This document shows, piece by piece, positions 62,058 through 64,000 of a DNA stretch of 64,000 nucleotides. Position 1 is the first letter of the stretch, and each line of letters opens with the position of its first letter. Made by a program: the position numbers and the translations under genes. The notes below the pieces were generated by a model that did not search any database, was not told the DNA's origin, and saw nothing but the letters and a program-made list of their open reading frames with translations. Source of the stretch: Moorena producens 3L (lineage in GTDB: Bacteria > Cyanobacteriota > Cyanobacteriia > Cyanobacteriales > Coleofasciculaceae); assembly GCF_000211815.1 (NCBI RefSeq), contig NZ_GL890827.1, forward strand, positions 1 through 64,000, written 5' to 3'.

Positions 62058-62333
62058 CTAGCAAACATAGCTATAACCTTCAGCTTTCTCGGCAAACTCT
62101 AACTCCCTAGCCAAACGCCAAGCCACAATAGCAGGTAAACCCTTCTCAAGAATCCTAGCACAGGTACTTTGATAGTGATACTCCACTACCAGCAAGATTA
62201 CCTGGTTTGTGTGACTATCATAGATAACATAAGTAGGATTAGCTGATCTGTGGTGGGCTTCTGCCACCGAAGCTACATTAAAAATTCCCTTGAGGGAAGC
62301 ATTTAGAATCTGACTACTCCATTGACGAAGCAC
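62058..62333 (-). CDS. Hypothetical protein (91 aa)
   Basis: A 91-residue soluble protein with a helical C-terminus (LPAIVAWRLARELEFAEKAEG) after a strand-rich part (SANPTYVIYDSHTNQVILLVVEYHYQ). I recognise no family name. The frame might start later, at the Met-less NVASVAEAHH region, so the first 15 residues are uncertain. It converges on the RT gene. Confidence 0.55.
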   Translation of the reverse strand: MLRQWSSQILNASLKGIFNVASVAEAHHRSANPTYVIYDSHTNQVILLVVEYHYQSTCARILEKGLPAIVAWRLARELEFAEKAEGYSYVC

Positions 62334-62489
62334 TATCGATCCGTCTGGTTACAGAGCAGCATTAATTTGCTTGTATCGAAGCTTAGAAACTTTACTGATA
62401 GAACTAACTCTCGGACAATAATGCCTTATAGACCGCAAGCTCCTCAACTTCAATAAAAATTCAAAACTTTAATACCAAGAATCTGACCT

Positions 62490-62732
62490 ATGCAAATCAC
62501 AATCGACCTACCTCCAGATCTCGAACAAGACCTCATCCGCCAAGCGGTTCAATCAAATGTCGGGATCCAAACCCTTGTTCTCCAAGCGTTACGCCAGCTA
62601 ATCCAAACAGCACCTAGCTCTATTTCCCAGTGGTCGGATGCCGTATTGTCTTATGAAGGAATTCCTGATTTCCCGGCTTTCGAGTCCTATCGTGATCAAC
62701 TCCTGCCACCTCGTGAACCGGAATTATTCTGA
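62490..62732 (+). CDS. VapB-like antitoxin
   Basis: An 80-residue protein with an N-terminal ribbon-helix-helix-like segment (MQITIDLPPDLEQDLIRQAV) and a C-terminal acidic/proline tail (FESYRDQLLPPREPELF) that would bind a PIN toxin. Its last base is shared with the first base of the toxin ATG (62732), typical of TA pairs. Confidence 0.7.
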   Translation: MQITIDLPPDLEQDLIRQAVQSNVGIQTLVLQALRQLIQTAPSSISQWSDAVLSYEGIPDFPAFESYRDQLLPPREPELF

Positions 62733-62968
62733 TGCGATACCTTCTCGATACTTGCGTGATCAGCGACTTCATTAAAGGTGAAGCTGGGACTAGAGTCAGA
62801 CTCAAGCAAACGCCACCTGGGGACATTGCTGTTTCTGTTATTACGGTCATGGAGTTACGCTATGGCTTGGCAGTTTTTGATCGAGTTTCAGTGAGATATT
62901 CCCCAAGTAGCGGAGAGTTTAGCTGCATTGCAAGTCGGTTTACTGGCGCGTCATCTTTTTGCTACTAG
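62732..62968 (+). pseudogene. VapC-like PIN toxin, 3' truncated
   Basis: The first 50 residues are a normal VapC start: MRYLLDTCVISDFIKGE with the first PIN Asp, then VITVMELRYGLA with the conserved Glu. After AVFDRVSV the frame is unlike PIN proteins and lacks the later acidic residues (D-x-D near residue 95-115). The adjoining DNA holds a different out-of-frame coding remnant (QVAESLAALQVGLLARHLF). The toxin is probably inactive. Confidence 0.65.
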
Positions 62969-63187
62969 GATGGCGTGCGATCGCATTCTCCCAAAACTGA
63001 CCAAGCCCATACTTATAGCATGGTACGTCTCTAACCGCCTGCATTGTAACATTTTTTTACTAATAATGATTATTATTAACAATAAAAAGAATCATTATCA
63101 CGATAGACTGTTCCCTGGGAGGTTCAGCCAACTAAGTGTGAACCTCTGATAACTATTTTCTTCATTAGGGATATCAAGGAAAAGCCT

Positions 63188-63580
63188 ATGTCACTGAACA
63201 TTACTCCAGAGCTGTTGAAGCAGGCACAGGAGGGTGAGGTTAATCAAGAAGCTTTTATTGAGAGCATCAGGCAATCGTTACCTTATGCCTTTGGAATTGT
63301 GGAAGACCTGGCCAAGCGCTTGGCACAGGGTCAAGCGGAATGGGTAGAGCATTCGGTACCACCACCAACTGAGCAAGATCGAGCCCAGCTATTGCGGATG
63401 ATAGGTGGGGATGCGATTCGTGGTGCAGTGGAACGTTATTTCGGCATCAAGTTAGCATTTCAAAACTGCCACAAAACCGCTATATTTCGTCCAGAAGCTT
63501 TAGAATCACCGGCTTATCAGGACTTTATTTCTATTCGCAGTCAAATTCTGAACCAGACACCAGAACTGATCCATTGTTAA
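63188..63580 (+). CDS. Cyanobacterial hypothetical protein (130 aa)
   Basis: Begins MSLNITPELLKQAQEGEVNQ, then IRQSLPYAFGIVEDLAKRL and a DAIRGAVERYFGIKLAFQNCHK segment that looks conserved among cyanobacterial proteins of this type. All-helical soluble protein. AAGGAAA precedes the ATG. Function unknown. Confidence 0.75.
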   Translation: MSLNITPELLKQAQEGEVNQEAFIESIRQSLPYAFGIVEDLAKRLAQGQAEWVEHSVPPPTEQDRAQLLRMIGGDAIRGAVERYFGIKLAFQNCHKTAIFRPEALESPAYQDFISIRSQILNQTPELIHC

Positions 63581-63632
63581 AACTAGGCCAGAGGCTCTAG
63601 CTACTAGAGCCTAGGCGTGAAAATAGATATCA

Positions 63633-63833
63633 TTAAATAGTAACCTCACAAGTGACAGAACCTTCAGCCAGCTCAAGGGGTGCAGGTTCAAGGTAAAGCT
63701 GAATAGCCTCACGCATATTTTCTAGTGCTTCTACTTTAGTTTCACCACAGGAAGTACAACCAGGAAGTTCGGGGCACCAAGCTGCCCAGTCTCCGTTATC
63801 TAGATCAGGCTCAAGAATCACTCTCCATTTCAT
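63633..63833 (-). CDS. HicB-like antitoxin
   Basis: A 66-residue protein with the degenerate RNase H-like fold of HicB: MKWRVILEPDLDNGDWAAWC, PELPGCTSCGETKVEALENM and REAIQLYLE. HicB neutralises the HicA RNA-cleaving toxin. No hicA is found on either side within the window, so it may be an orphan or work with a distant partner. Confidence 0.82.
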   Translation of the reverse strand: MKWRVILEPDLDNGDWAAWCPELPGCTSCGETKVEALENMREAIQLYLEPAPLELAEGSVTCEVTI

Positions 63834-64000
63834 CAGACTTCTCTCTAAACTCAGTATTAAAATTGGTCAGCATTCAGCCCTCAGCGGTCAGCTGTCAGCT
63901 TTTGAATAAAAGAGCTAAGCTTTGGCCACAGGCCAAGGGCTTTTGCCCAGACTTTCAATTCTCATTAATCTCGAACTATTAAAATCTCCCGTTCTCGTAG

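Overview
The window looks like a large filamentous marine cyanobacterium of the Moorena/Moorea kind. The reasons are a PetM gene beside ycf39, a ferrochelatase with a C-terminal chlorophyll a/b-binding segment, a PanC-Cmk fusion, many GCGATCGC (HIP1) sites, heptanucleotide tandem repeats, and a high load of TnpB elements and small palindromic repeats. The genus is an inference from overall look; no database was searched.

Layout. 0-3.6 kb: a tnpB gene split by a complete group II intron (1205-3356) and further damaged by a 48-bp repeat insertion. 3.7-7.4 kb: small toxin-antitoxin-like genes, then a two-gene ergothioneine set (OvoA-like sulfoxide synthase and EgtD). 7.8-19.5 kb: mostly housekeeping genes (2OG oxygenase, DUF427, hemH, a methyltransferase, MsrP-like, pdxA, petM, ycf39, nadK, a large cyanobacterial hypothetical). 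19.8-22.3 kb: a TnpB element with a small divergent ribbon-helix-helix gene, inserted exactly at the 3' end of purM. 22.9-28.2 kb: two RlpA-like genes (the second lacks its N-terminus), panC-cmk and a polysaccharide deacetylase, bracketed by nested inverted repeats.

29.0-37.7 kb is an accessory locus, all on the minus strand: a PatA/PatG-type subtilisin with eleven 28-residue repeats, at least seven small peptides sharing the start MKLPxQxxPVxR (one begins MKCP), an eighth decayed copy, a double-Nif11-like protein, and an LCM-family methyltransferase. It is interrupted by a TnpB element. I read it as a RiPP locus related to cyanobactins in protease and leader start, but without YcaO or prenyltransferase genes in view. 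39-50 kb: a DegT/DnrJ aminotransferase, the large glutamate synthase, a phosphodiester glycosidase-family protein and a mannose-6-phosphate isomerase-type cupin. 50.4-55.9 kb: the str operon (iscA-like, rpsL, rpsG, fusA, tuf, rpsJ).

56.0-62.0 kb is the other striking region. A UvrD-like helicase carrying an inserted DEDDh exonuclease overlaps by four bases (GTGA) a gene for a SAM-methyltransferase-like/reverse transcriptase fusion with a YVDD active site. Upstream lies about 220 bases of structured non-coding DNA with its own TATAAT box. I do not recognise this combination and consider it a candidate undescribed reverse-transcriptase (possibly antiphage) system. The window ends with a vapBC remnant, a cyanobacterial hypothetical and an orphan HicB-like antitoxin.
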